Below, one piece after another: positions 1 to 8,075 of a stretch of DNA of 64,000 nt (positions are counted from its first letter, which is position 1; the number at the start of each line of letters is the position of its first letter). Source of the stretch: a bacterium (GTDB taxonomy: Bacteria > UBP6 > UBA1177 > JAKLFG01); the NCBI GenBank assembly GCA_022709425.1, contig JAKLIW010000003.1, positions 196,090 to 260,089 on the forward strand, in the 5' to 3' direction. The notes below the pieces were generated by a model. It was not told the origin of the DNA. It saw only the letters and a program-made list of their open reading frames with translations, and did not search any database. The translations under genes and the position numbers were made by a program.

Positions 1-1
1 T

Positions 2-1357
2 GGCCATACCTGTGATAACATCAACGAATGTGCGACAAATTATGGCGGATGTCGGACCGGCGGCGATACGACGGCGACCTGTACCGACGCCACGCCGGGC
101 TATACCTGTAATTGCAACTCCGGGTTCACCGCCTCGGGCGGTACCTGCACCGATGTGAACGAATGTACTCTTGATACCGATGGCTGTGCCCAGAACTGTC
201 AGAACACCACCGGATCGCATACCTGTTCCTGCAACAGCGGGTATACTCTCAACGCGAACGGTCACGCCTGCGATGATATCGATGAATGCACCGTGAACAG
301 CAATCCGTGCAACGATCATGGCGATACGACGGCGACCTGCACCAACACGACCGGCAGTTACACCTGCACCTGCTCGATATGGTATGATTTTACTCTGGGC
401 GGCTGCCGCGATATCGACGAATGTACTAAGGGTACCGATAACTGTCATACGAATGCGAACTGTGCCAATACGACCGGCGGATTCACTTGTGCCTGCAAGC
501 CCTATTACAGCGGCGACGGCACGGTCTCCTGCACCTTCTGCAATACCGACGGTCAGTGCGGATCGGCCTGTGCCGCGTGCGGCGGTGGGACGGCCCATTG
601 CAAGGATAACGGCAATAACACCAGTCAATGCGTCGCGTGCACGCAGGAGGATCACTGTTCCGGCGGTACGCCCCATTGTCTGCTTTCGAACAACACCTGC
701 GTTCAGTGTCGGGACAACGCCGATTGTACTGTGGCGAACGAGGTCTGCAATACCGTGACCCATGTCTGCGCGGTGAATGTCTGCGGCGACGGCGTTCCCG
801 GCGGTACCGCCGCTCCAGCCTTTACCGAGACCTTCGAGGGCGGCTTTCCTGCATACGGGCAGAGTTATGGCAATTCCGACTGGGCGGTATCCACAGGAGA
901 TAAACATGCGGGTTCCTATTCTCTCAAGTCGGGTACTCTCTATTGGGAAGATACATATACCGCAGTACTAATGAACAAGTATAGCGATGGTCAAATATGT
1001 TTCTGGTATAAAGGGACAGATATGTATTCGGCCGAATTCGATGTGTCTGTCGACGGTTCCAGTAAGTGGTACACGACCAGCGATCAATCGTCGTGGGCTC
1101 AAAAATGTATAACAGTTACAGCAGGATATCGTTTGTTGGAGTTTCGACTCACTTACAGCACAGACTATAGCGATGGGGTTTGGTATGTCGACGACATTAC
1201 CTTCCACAACGCGATAGCTGAACAGTGCGACGGAGGCAGTACCAGTTGTACCGTTCTCGGTTTCCAGTGCGGTGACGGGGTGACTTGCGGCAGTGATTGC
1301 ACATGGGGTGCCGGCGAGGCCCAGTGCCACAACGAGGATAGTTGCGGAGATTGCTGA
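2..1357 (+). CDS. Secreted EGF-repeat protein with nested jelly-roll domain (5' end missing)
   Basis: The frame is open from the first bases of the window, so the N-terminus lies outside; 451 residues are visible. Four calcium-binding EGF-like repeats (D-x-D/N-E-C starts, six cysteines each) fill about residues 1-180, followed by a short cysteine-rich stretch. From about 820 to 1215 nt comes a roughly 130-residue beta-rich segment resembling MAM/jelly-roll domains (ETFEGG ... SDWAVSTGDKHAGSYSLKSG... ending VDDITF). It sits between a CGDG and an EQCDGG half, that is, inside what looks like one Myxococcus-type disulfide repeat. The protein ends in SCGDC. Related proteins lie at 4075 and 8076. 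Inferred role: surface or extracellular binding protein; no ligand can be named. Its stop codon shares an A with the next start codon, implying translational coupling. Confidence 0.85.
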   Translation, partial: GHTCDNINECATNYGGCRTGGDTTATCTDATPGYTCNCNSGFTASGGTCTDVNECTLDTDGCAQNCQNTTGSHTCSCNSGYTLNANGHACDDIDECTVNSNPCNDHGDTTATCTNTTGSYTCTCSIWYDFTLGGCRDIDECTKGTDNCHTNANCANTTGGFTCACKPYYSGDGTVSCTFCNTDGQCGSACAACGGGTAHCKDNGNNTSQCVACTQEDHCSGGTPHCLLSNNTCVQCRDNADCTVANEVCNTVTHVCAVNVCGDGVPGGTAAPAFTETFEGGFPAYGQSYGNSDWAVSTGDKHAGSYSLKSGTLYWEDTYTAVLMNKYSDGQICFWYKGTDMYSAEFDVSVDGSSKWYTTSDQSSWAQKCITVTAGYRLLEFRLTYSTDYSDGVWYVDDITFHNAIAEQCDGGSTSCTVLGFQCGDGVTCGSDCTWGAGEAQCHNEDSCGDC

Positions 1358-2406
1358 TGATGATCGCCCGGTTCCTGTTTATTTTTGGTCTTATGGGGAT
1401 TGTTTCCGCCTGCACTCCGGCCGAGGAGGAGTTTTATTGCGAGACATCGTTCGACTGCCCTGAAGGGTGGGAGTGCGGTCCCGAATATGTATGTGTCGAG
1501 TCTGATGGGACCGATACCACCGGTGGTTCCGATAATTCACTGCCGGAGCAGGATACGGCGCAGGCCGATGATGGCGCTGCCGTGTTCGACGAAGGCGGTG
1601 TTGCGGATGACGTAGTGATCGTTGAAGAAGATACGTTGCCGGCCGATGATGCGCCGCTGACGGATGCCGACGCGGTTGAACTCGATGATGAGCCCATTGC
1701 GGAGGACGATGTCATCGAGACCGACGAGGGTGAGGAGATGCCCGACGATGAAGACATCGCCGTGACGGACGATCAGCCGGTCGTCGATGAGGATACCGCC
1801 GTGGTCGATGACGCTACGGGAACCGACGATGCCGCGGTCGTTGACGAAGATACCACCGTAGCGGATGACGATGCGCCGGTCGTCGATCAGGATGCCACCG
1901 AAAAGACAAAGATTATCGGCACCGACACCTATACACAGGCATTGCCGTTAGGGGTTTCTGAGAACTATCGGAATTCAGCGACCATCTATACCGCCGCTCA
2001 AGTTTCTACGACCGCCATCACCATTACAAAACTTGAGTGGTATGCATCAACCGGCGCCGCCACGGTGGCAAACGTGAAGATATCTCTCAAGGAAACAGCC
2101 GCCTCGACGGTGTCGGCGGCAAGCTTCTCCGATACGAAAGCCGGTTCGACAGAGGTTTTTAGTGGTGTTTTAACCGCCGTGGCCGGCTGGAACGCCATAA
2201 CACTGACCTCCCCATTCGTTTATTCGGGAACACAAAATCTTATGGTGGTTACTGAACTTACCTGCACCGCCAATGCATCAACTTCTTACTGGCGCTACAC
2301 CGATTCTTCGTCAACTACGATGCGTGGTTGGTATGACGATTCGGTACCGACAGGAAACGGCACTTCTTATACAAACAGACCCAACATACGGTTAACCTAT
2401 TATTGA
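1357..2406 (+). CDS. Stalked surface lipoprotein with C-terminal beta-sandwich
   Basis: 349 residues. I choose ATG 1357 because GGAGA lies 6 nt upstream; an upstream in-frame TTG at 1342 is less likely. A signal peptide ends in the lipobox IVSAC (lipidated Cys19). Next comes a short module with four spaced cysteines (CETSFDC....C....C) that recurs in the four following lipoproteins, then about 130 residues of Asp/Glu/Val/Thr-rich stalk (residues 50-182). The last 165 residues form a beta-rich domain with a W-N-x-I-T-L...PF.YSG..NLMV pattern, seen in extracellular proteins of several anaerobes; I cannot name its family. That domain is poorer in G+C than the stalk. Overlap with the upstream stop codon suggests an operon. 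Likely outer-surface display protein of unknown ligand. Confidence 0.8.
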   Translation: MMIARFLFIFGLMGIVSACTPAEEEFYCETSFDCPEGWECGPEYVCVESDGTDTTGGSDNSLPEQDTAQADDGAAVFDEGGVADDVVIVEEDTLPADDAPLTDADAVELDDEPIAEDDVIETDEGEEMPDDEDIAVTDDQPVVDEDTAVVDDATGTDDAAVVDEDTTVADDDAPVVDQDATEKTKIIGTDTYTQALPLGVSENYRNSATIYTAAQVSTTAITITKLEWYASTGAATVANVKISLKETAASTVSAASFSDTKAGSTEVFSGVLTAVAGWNAITLTSPFVYSGTQNLMVVTELTCTANASTSYWRYTDSSSTTMRGWYDDSVPTGNGTSYTNRPNIRLTYY

Positions 2407-2444
2407 GGTCACATATCCCTGTCGCGTCGCCGACACGAAACTTT

Positions 2445-2474
2445 TTGCTTTTTCTTTTTTTCAGCTATTATAAG
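2445..2474 (+). promoter_or_regulatory. Possible sigma-70 promoter before the 2489 lipoprotein
   Basis: TTGCTT (2445-2450) and TATAAG (2469-2474) are 18 nt apart; TATTAT at 2466 is an alternative -10. The same TTGCTT element precedes the genes at 4075 and 8076. A start site 6-7 nt downstream would remove most of the AAGGAGG ribosome site at 2472-2478, so either the real promoter differs or the transcript has a very short leader. Confidence 0.35.
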
Positions 2475-2483
2475 GAGGTTTTT

Positions 2484-2501
2484 ATGAGGTGTCACCCATG
2501 A
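2484..2501 (+). other. Five-codon ORF (MRCHP) overlapping the lipoprotein start
   Basis: ATG 2484 is placed 5 nt after AAGGAGG and reads MRCHP then TGA; the stop overlaps the in-frame lipoprotein ATG at 2498. The metalloprotease at 25202 also begins MRCH. It may be a coupling leader peptide, the scar of a one-base frameshift at the 5' end of the lipoprotein gene, or chance. Confidence 0.25.
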
Positions 2502-3973
2502 ATATTTCTGCTCTGCGCAGCTGGTTTCCTATCTTGTTAGGAGCGGTTGCGTTTATGTCGTTTGCCTGTAGCACGCCTGAAGAAGAACTGTACTGCGAGA
2601 CATCGTTCGACTGCCCCGACGGGTTCGAGTGCGGGCCGGAGAATGCCTGCATCGAGATCGGTAGTGGCAGCGACGATGGCGGCACCGATAAGGCGTTGCC
2701 GGAACAGGACAACAGCCAGATCGACACCGGCATTGATGCCGACGAGGAGGTCGACGGATCGGTCACCGAAGAGGATGAGATCGAAAGTGACGATGCCTTC
2801 GTGGGCGACGACGATACAACCGACGACGATACGCCCGTTATCGATGAAGACGAGATCGCGACCGACGATCCGTTGAGCGAAGGGGATAGCCTGTTGGCTG
2901 ATGAAGACACGGCGGAAGGGGATGATGGGGTCATTGTCGCGGATGACACGGTCGTTGTTACCGACGATACGATCCCGGTCGAAGACGATGCGGTTGTGGA
3001 GGATGATGCGGTCGTCGATGATGGTACGACCGTGGAAGACGATGTGGCCGTGGAAGACGATGTGGCCGTGGAAGATGATACGGTCGTCACGGATGATACT
3101 GCGGTGCCCGACGAGGATATCGACACGGTGTGCGGCGGCGGCTGGACACTTAACGCCACGACCGGCAAATGTTACAAATATGTCTCCACCACTGCGACTT
3201 GGACCGATGCTCGGACCGCCTGTGCGAACGAGGGAGGCCATCTGGCGCAAGCAAATACTGCGGCCGAAAATCAGGCGATGTCCGATGCGATATCAACCAT
3301 AAACATTTACTTCTGGTTCGGTCTCAACGATTATCCGGTCACCGTAACGACCGCTACGCGAACCTCGGCACAGTCGGTCAGCGGTGTCTATGGCGGCGTT
3401 TTTGCGGGCAACACCAATGATTCTTCAAATCAGGTGGGGCTCAATTGTACGGGGGGTGTTGCCGGAGGAAACGATGAATGGTATTCGTTTACTCCGACTG
3501 TTTCGGGCGATTGGACATTCCGGGCGGTCACGACGACCAACAATAATACGAACAATATCATGATCGCCCTGAACACGACCAACACCAGCAACCCCGGTAG
3601 TTGGACCGCTTGCGCCGATTCTTCGGGGCCGGGAGCCGCCGAGACCATGAGTGTTACTCTTACGGCGGGGACGCTGTATTATCTGGTGGTGGACAGTACG
3701 GTAAGTGACGGGGGATTTCCCTATACGGTAGAGATCATACCGCCGAACCAGACCCGTGCGTGGTCATGGGATGGCGGCGAAGCGGCATGGGACAGCACTT
3801 CATTCATGGGTTTCACGACCAACCAACCGGACCTTAACACGCCGACCAGTTCCACCCAGTCTAAATACCTTACCGTCCGTTGTGGACTTGGATGGAAGGG
3901 GGGTAGCGGTACTGCGGCGATCTGGCTCGACGATCCCTGCACTCTTGAAAAACCGTATGTTTGCGAGAAGTAG
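2489..3973 (+). CDS. Stalked lipoprotein with C-type lectin domain split by a PPC-like insert
   Basis: 494 residues from GTG 2489 (10 nt after AAGGAGG; ATG 2498 is the alternative). The signal peptide ends with lipobox MSFAC. The shared four-cysteine module follows, then an acidic stalk to about residue 212, part of it made of an 18-bp tandem DNA repeat. The display part starts at residue 214 with the first half of a C-type lectin domain (WTLNATTGKCYKYV, then ACANEGGHLA and YFWFGLND). At about residue 284 it is interrupted by a roughly 130-residue beta-sandwich of the bacterial pre-peptidase C-terminal type (EWYSFTPTVSGDWTFRAVTT, TLYYLVVD). The lectin fold then resumes with W-x-W and ends in CTLEKPYVCEK. 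Lectin and PPC folds are known families; their nesting is what I read here. Probable carbohydrate or protein binding at the cell surface. Confidence 0.8.
   Translation: MSPMNISALRSWFPILLGAVAFMSFACSTPEEELYCETSFDCPDGFECGPENACIEIGSGSDDGGTDKALPEQDNSQIDTGIDADEEVDGSVTEEDEIESDDAFVGDDDTTDDDTPVIDEDEIATDDPLSEGDSLLADEDTAEGDDGVIVADDTVVVTDDTIPVEDDAVVEDDAVVDDGTTVEDDVAVEDDVAVEDDTVVTDDTAVPDEDIDTVCGGGWTLNATTGKCYKYVSTTATWTDARTACANEGGHLAQANTAAENQAMSDAISTINIYFWFGLNDYPVTVTTATRTSAQSVSGVYGGVFAGNTNDSSNQVGLNCTGGVAGGNDEWYSFTPTVSGDWTFRAVTTTNNNTNNIMIALNTTNTSNPGSWTACADSSGPGAAETMSVTLTAGTLYYLVVDSTVSDGGFPYTVEIIPPNQTRAWSWDGGEAAWDSTSFMGFTTNQPDLNTPTSSTQSKYLTVRCGLGWKGGSGTAAIWLDDPCTLEKPYVCEK
3030..3083 (+). repeat. 18-bp tandem repeat coding part of the acidic stalk
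   Basis: CGTGGAAGACGATGTGGC occurs twice exactly (3030-3047, 3048-3065) and a third, diverged copy follows to 3083. Each unit adds six residues (VEDDVA) to the stalk without shifting frame, so copy-number slippage could change stalk length. Confidence 0.7.
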
Positions 3974-4014
3974 CCGACGACCATTTTCTTAGAGTCATTT
4001 GTCCAAAAAAGTGT

Positions 4015-4042
4015 TTGCTTTTTGGCGTGTTGCGGGTATCAT
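4015..4042 (+). promoter_or_regulatory. Probable sigma-70 promoter for the 4075-7979 lipoprotein pair
   Basis: TTGCTT (4015-4020) and TATCAT (4037-4042) have 16-nt spacing, about 30 nt upstream of ATG 4075; the GAGGGAG ribosome site at 4061-4067 falls inside the predicted transcript. Confidence 0.5.
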
Positions 4043-4074
4043 TACACGCGACCATTGCGAGAGGGAGTACCTGT

Positions 4075-5634
4075 ATGAATTCTTTGTATCGTTTGTTTGT
4101 TGTGGGCCTTCTTACCGTTTCGTTTTTTGTGGGGTGTTCCCCGAAGGAGGAAACGGTGTTGGGCGGCCCATGTACCACCTCGCTTGATTGTTTTGATGAT
4201 CAGGTCTGCGGCGAAGAAGGATACTGCGTTGATCCGATCTCCGATGATACTGCTCCGATAGTTGACAAAGAAGGTCTCATTAAAGACGATGCCTCTCTGC
4301 CGGGAGAGGATACCGACATCCTCTCTGACGATGACGGGACGGTCGATCCCGAAACCGATGTCGTTCCCACCGATGACGGCGTTTCGCCGACCGACGATGC
4401 GGCCGATACCGATGTCGTGACGACCGATGAGGATCTTTTACTGGGTGATGAGGATGCTCTTCTCGCGGATGGGGATACCCTTCTTGTCGAGGAAGATACC
4501 GTGACCGACAGCGATACGCCGGCGCCGGTGTGCGGTAATACGGTGGTGGATGCCGGCGAGGCGTGCGACGACGGGGTGAACGATGGCGCTTACGGCGGCT
4601 GTATGCCGGGGTGCCTGACGCGCGCTCCCTACTGCGGCGATAGTGTTATCGACCCTCTTATTGAAGGGTTTGAGTCGGGCAATTTCCCGGTCGGCGCGGA
4701 ACAGGGGAGTATTGCTTGGGAAGTAACTACGAGCGACAAACATGCCGGCACCTATGCTATCCGATCGAAAAGTGGGTTAAGCGGCAGCTCGACCAGCGAG
4801 GTGACATTGACCTTGAGGACCGATACGCAACTGTGTTTTTACTTGAAGGGAACTTCCGAAGATGGTTATGATTTTTTCCGTGTATATCTTGATGGTAGTA
4901 CTACTCCTAGTTTTTCTACAAGTGGCACCAGTGCCTATGCGAATTGGGCGCAGGTCTGCATTTCTGGCCTAACTGCGGGAGTGCATAGCGTAACGTTCCA
5001 TTATTATAAGGACAGCAGCGCCGATGCCGGGCTCGATGCTTATTGGATCGATGACATCGTTACGGCCGAGAGGTGTGACGACGGCGCACTGAACGGCGGC
5101 ACGAAATTCGGCGACTGTAACGCGAACTGTACCGCCACGGTCGGGTGCGAGATACTTGCGACCACGATAGCTGGCGCCAGCGTCACTTGGCAGTACAACG
5201 CCACGACCGCACATTGCTACGCCGTAGTTCCCACGACACGAAGCTTTGCCGACGCGATAAGCGCCTGCGCCGCTATCGATCCGGGCGCTCCGAACGCATC
5301 GGCCGCTCATCTGGTCACCCTTTCGGATGAGGCCGAGCGGTTGTGGGTCGGAGGGCAATCGTCCTATTTCGATATGTGGGTCGGTTTCAGCGATGACGGT
5401 ACGCAGGTGACCGGTGCCTCGGAAGGAAATTGGCGGTGGCTCGGCGAACCCTCGAACACCTACGGACAATATACCTCCTCTTGGCCGCAACCGCCGTGGA
5501 AATCGGGAGAACCGAATAATAGTGATGGGGTCGAGAATTGTGCAGAGATGTATAAAGCCAGCGACTCCTATCGTCTCAATGATGTGACTTGTGGTACCGC
5601 CAACTATTTTGCCTGTGAATGGGAGCCGATTTAA
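4075..5634 (+). CDS. Stalked lipoprotein with nested jelly-roll and uninterrupted C-type lectin domain
   Basis: 519 residues. ATG 4075 is chosen over an upstream in-frame ATG at 3961 because GAGGGAG lies 7-8 nt before it and a clean lipoprotein signal starts there (lipobox FFVGC, Cys21). The four-cysteine module and an acidic stalk (about 55-150) follow. A disulfide repeat CDDGVNDGAYGGCMPGC leads into YCGDSVID. There a MAM/jelly-roll-like segment (about 195-332, ending DAYWIDDIV) is inserted before the completing half ERCDDG. The segment is strongly A+T-rich (20 of 60 G+C at 4861-4920). Residues 358-519 are a C-type lectin domain without insert (HCYAVV, AAHLVTLSD, WKSGEPNNSDGVENCAEM, NYFACEW); G-E-P-N-N matches the carbohydrate-contact loop of this family. 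Probable surface adhesin or glycan binder. Confidence 0.8.
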   Translation: MNSLYRLFVVGLLTVSFFVGCSPKEETVLGGPCTTSLDCFDDQVCGEEGYCVDPISDDTAPIVDKEGLIKDDASLPGEDTDILSDDDGTVDPETDVVPTDDGVSPTDDAADTDVVTTDEDLLLGDEDALLADGDTLLVEEDTVTDSDTPAPVCGNTVVDAGEACDDGVNDGAYGGCMPGCLTRAPYCGDSVIDPLIEGFESGNFPVGAEQGSIAWEVTTSDKHAGTYAIRSKSGLSGSSTSEVTLTLRTDTQLCFYLKGTSEDGYDFFRVYLDGSTTPSFSTSGTSAYANWAQVCISGLTAGVHSVTFHYYKDSSADAGLDAYWIDDIVTAERCDDGALNGGTKFGDCNANCTATVGCEILATTIAGASVTWQYNATTAHCYAVVPTTRSFADAISACAAIDPGAPNASAAHLVTLSDEAERLWVGGQSSYFDMWVGFSDDGTQVTGASEGNWRWLGEPSNTYGQYTSSWPQPPWKSGEPNNSDGVENCAEMYKASDSYRLNDVTCGTANYFACEWEPI

Positions 5635-5672
5635 CTTTTAGATAGGGTTTTGAACTCCAGCGGGAGGTTCCG

Positions 5673-7979
5673 ATGAGGTCATATCGTCGCGTCGTCATAG
5701 CGCTCTTTTTTGCTATGGTCACCTCGCTTTTCATGGGCAGTTGCTCCAGTGACGAACCGACGAACGGAGGCGAATGCGTGACGGCATTCGACTGTTTTGA
5801 CGGTCAGGTCTGTGAGGACGGCTACTGTGTCGAGCCCACCACCGATCAGGATACCCCGGTCACCGAAAAGGAAAGTCTCGCAAAAGACGATGCAGTCATT
5901 CTCGATCAGGATGAACCTTCCACCGATGATGAAAATGATGGTGAACCTGTGGAAGAAGAGCCGGTTGATGACGGCGTGACGACCGCCGATGCCGATGAGC
6001 CGGCGATCGATGATCCGGCTCCAACCGACGAAGACACGGTAGAGATGGGGGACGACGGCTTGGAAGGCGACGATACTCTGGTCGCCGACGAAGATATCAT
6101 CGTGATAGAGACCGACGATGAGATGCCGATCACTGAGGACGATGTCGTTGTGGACGACGCGCCGACCTCCGATGACGATGTGGCGCCGACGATCCTTTCC
6201 ACGATACCGGCGAATAGCGCGAATGGCGTATTGGCCACGGCAAAGGTGGAGGTGAAATTCTCCGAAGCGATGGCCACCACTTCTTTGGGCAACCAGTTCA
6301 CGATAAAACGGGGATCTACCACCGTTGCGGTGAATGCGCCGGTGTGGCGTGGTGTCGACAACACCGTCATCCTGACTCCCTCGAGCAATCTGCAGGCGGG
6401 AGCGGTCCATACGGTGACGGTCAAGGTCGGCGTCACCGACACGGCGGGGAATCATCTGGCGGCGCAGTATGTATTCAACTTCACCGTGACCAAGTGCGGC
6501 GATACGGTGATCGACACCGGCATCGGCGAGGTATGCGATGACGGGGTGAATAACGGCGCCTACGGTGGTTGCATGCCGGGTTGTATGGCTCGCGCGCCCT
6601 ACTGCGGCGACGGCATCATAACCGCCGCCAATGAAGCGTGCGACACGGCCCTCCCGGTCGCCTGCACCGAGCTGGCGGGCGGCTATGTGAGCGGTACGGC
6701 CGTATGCGCGGCGGGCTGCCAGAGCCTTTCCACCACGGCGTGTGTCTGTCCGTCGGGCTATGAGAAGGGGGCTGGCGATATTTGCCAAGATATCGATGAA
6801 TGCACGCGCGACACCGACGGCTGTGCACAGCATTGTCAGAACACCGATGGATCACATACCTGTTCGTGCGATAGCGGCTATACACTCAATGCCGACGGCC
6901 ATGCCTGCGACGATAAAAATGAATGCGATCCGCAGCCCGGCCCCTGCGATGAGCATGCCACCTGCACCAATACGGTGGGCGACTACTCGTGCGCCTGTAC
7001 TGCGCCCTATACCGGCACCGGCATGGTCTGCCAATATTGCGGCGACGGCGCGACGGACGGCACCGAGGTCTGCGACGACGGGACCAACGATGGTTCCTAT
7101 AACGGCTGTATGCCCGGCTGTGCGGCATGGGGACCGAGATGCGGGGACAGCGCTACCAACGGCGGTACCGAGGAGTGCGACGACGGGAATGCCGACAATG
7201 AGGATGCCTGCCGTAACGATTGCACCTATAAATGCCGCGACGGCTGGAGTTACTACGGCCATCATTGTTATAAACACTTCACCTCTTCGGTCAATTACGG
7301 TTCTGCCTTGAGCGGCTGTCAGGGGCAAGGCGGCTATCTGGCAACCGTTTCCGATGCCAGTGAGAACGCTTATATTGACGGTATTGTGCCCGGATCGGCG
7401 TGGTTCGGTTATCAGGCGAATTATGTGGCCAATATTTCAGGGAATGCTACTTGCGCTACTGTATTCAACGGATGGAGTTACGGCGGTATTTATGGCGGAA
7501 GTACCGCGGGCGGATCTACCGTGAATCCCGGATGCTCTTCTTCTGGCCCGGAAGCATTTGTGAAATTCACCCCCTCGGTGAGTGGCGAATGGACTATTGA
7601 GACCTATGCGGATTTTGACAATACCATTCTTTTGTATTCAGGTGATTCCTGCGGAAGCTATATCGCCTGCTATGATTACAATGCCCCCGCTGACTCTCCA
7701 TGGGAATCTGTTTCTTGGACCCTTAACGCCGGAGTAACCTATGTCGTTGTTGTTGATGGTTATAAGGGGGCGAGCGGGAGTTATGAACTTTATGTTATTC
7801 CGCCCGGCAAGCCTACCGCTTATTGGTGGGTCGATTGGAGTAACGGCACCTACACGAACTGGGCTGGCGGTGAACCGAACAATGATGATGGCGAGGAGTA
7901 TTGCGGCCAGATGTATGACGGCGGTACTTGGAACGATAAGGATTGCGGCGATTCTCTGCCGTATGTCTGTGAAAAATAG
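5673..7979 (+). CDS. Multi-domain stalked lipoprotein: Big_5, EGF repeats, split C-type lectin
   Basis: 768 residues; ATG 5673 follows GGGAGGT. The lipobox is FMGSC (Cys24), then the four-cysteine module and acidic stalk. Residues 171-274 are an SbsA-type Ig-like (Big_5) domain (STIPANSANGV ... GVTDTAGNHLAAQYVFNFTV). Several Myxococcus-type disulfide repeats (CGD..E.CDDG..) and two EGF-like repeats (about 373-449) follow. The C-terminal lectin domain begins at about residue 520 (CRDGWSYYGHHCYK). It is interrupted by a PPC-like beta-sandwich from about 584 to 710 (AFVKFTPSVSGEWTIETYAD ... VTYVVVVDGY) and closes with GGEPNNDDGEEYCGQMY ... LPYVCEK. The insert is poorer in G+C than the flanks. 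It lies 38 nt after the previous gene, so the two are probably co-transcribed. Confidence 0.8.
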   Translation: MRSYRRVVIALFFAMVTSLFMGSCSSDEPTNGGECVTAFDCFDGQVCEDGYCVEPTTDQDTPVTEKESLAKDDAVILDQDEPSTDDENDGEPVEEEPVDDGVTTADADEPAIDDPAPTDEDTVEMGDDGLEGDDTLVADEDIIVIETDDEMPITEDDVVVDDAPTSDDDVAPTILSTIPANSANGVLATAKVEVKFSEAMATTSLGNQFTIKRGSTTVAVNAPVWRGVDNTVILTPSSNLQAGAVHTVTVKVGVTDTAGNHLAAQYVFNFTVTKCGDTVIDTGIGEVCDDGVNNGAYGGCMPGCMARAPYCGDGIITAANEACDTALPVACTELAGGYVSGTAVCAAGCQSLSTTACVCPSGYEKGAGDICQDIDECTRDTDGCAQHCQNTDGSHTCSCDSGYTLNADGHACDDKNECDPQPGPCDEHATCTNTVGDYSCACTAPYTGTGMVCQYCGDGATDGTEVCDDGTNDGSYNGCMPGCAAWGPRCGDSATNGGTEECDDGNADNEDACRNDCTYKCRDGWSYYGHHCYKHFTSSVNYGSALSGCQGQGGYLATVSDASENAYIDGIVPGSAWFGYQANYVANISGNATCATVFNGWSYGGIYGGSTAGGSTVNPGCSSSGPEAFVKFTPSVSGEWTIETYADFDNTILLYSGDSCGSYIACYDYNAPADSPWESVSWTLNAGVTYVVVVDGYKGASGSYELYVIPPGKPTAYWWVDWSNGTYTNWAGGEPNNDDGEEYCGQMYDGGTWNDKDCGDSLPYVCEK

Positions 7980-8017
7980 GGGTTTTGCGCTCGCCTGCCT
8001 GAATTTCTAAAAAGCGC

Positions 8018-8045
8018 TTGCTTTTCAAGGCCGTTACGCTACAAT
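8018..8045 (+). promoter_or_regulatory. Sigma-70-like promoter for the large EGF lipoprotein
   Basis: TTGCTT (8018-8023), 16 nt, TACAAT (8040-8045). A start near 8052 leaves a leader of about 24 nt that contains the GGGGG ribosome site at 8066-8070. Confidence 0.6.
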
Positions 8046-8075
8046 AACGAAGGTTTTTTTCTAACGGGGGCCTCC

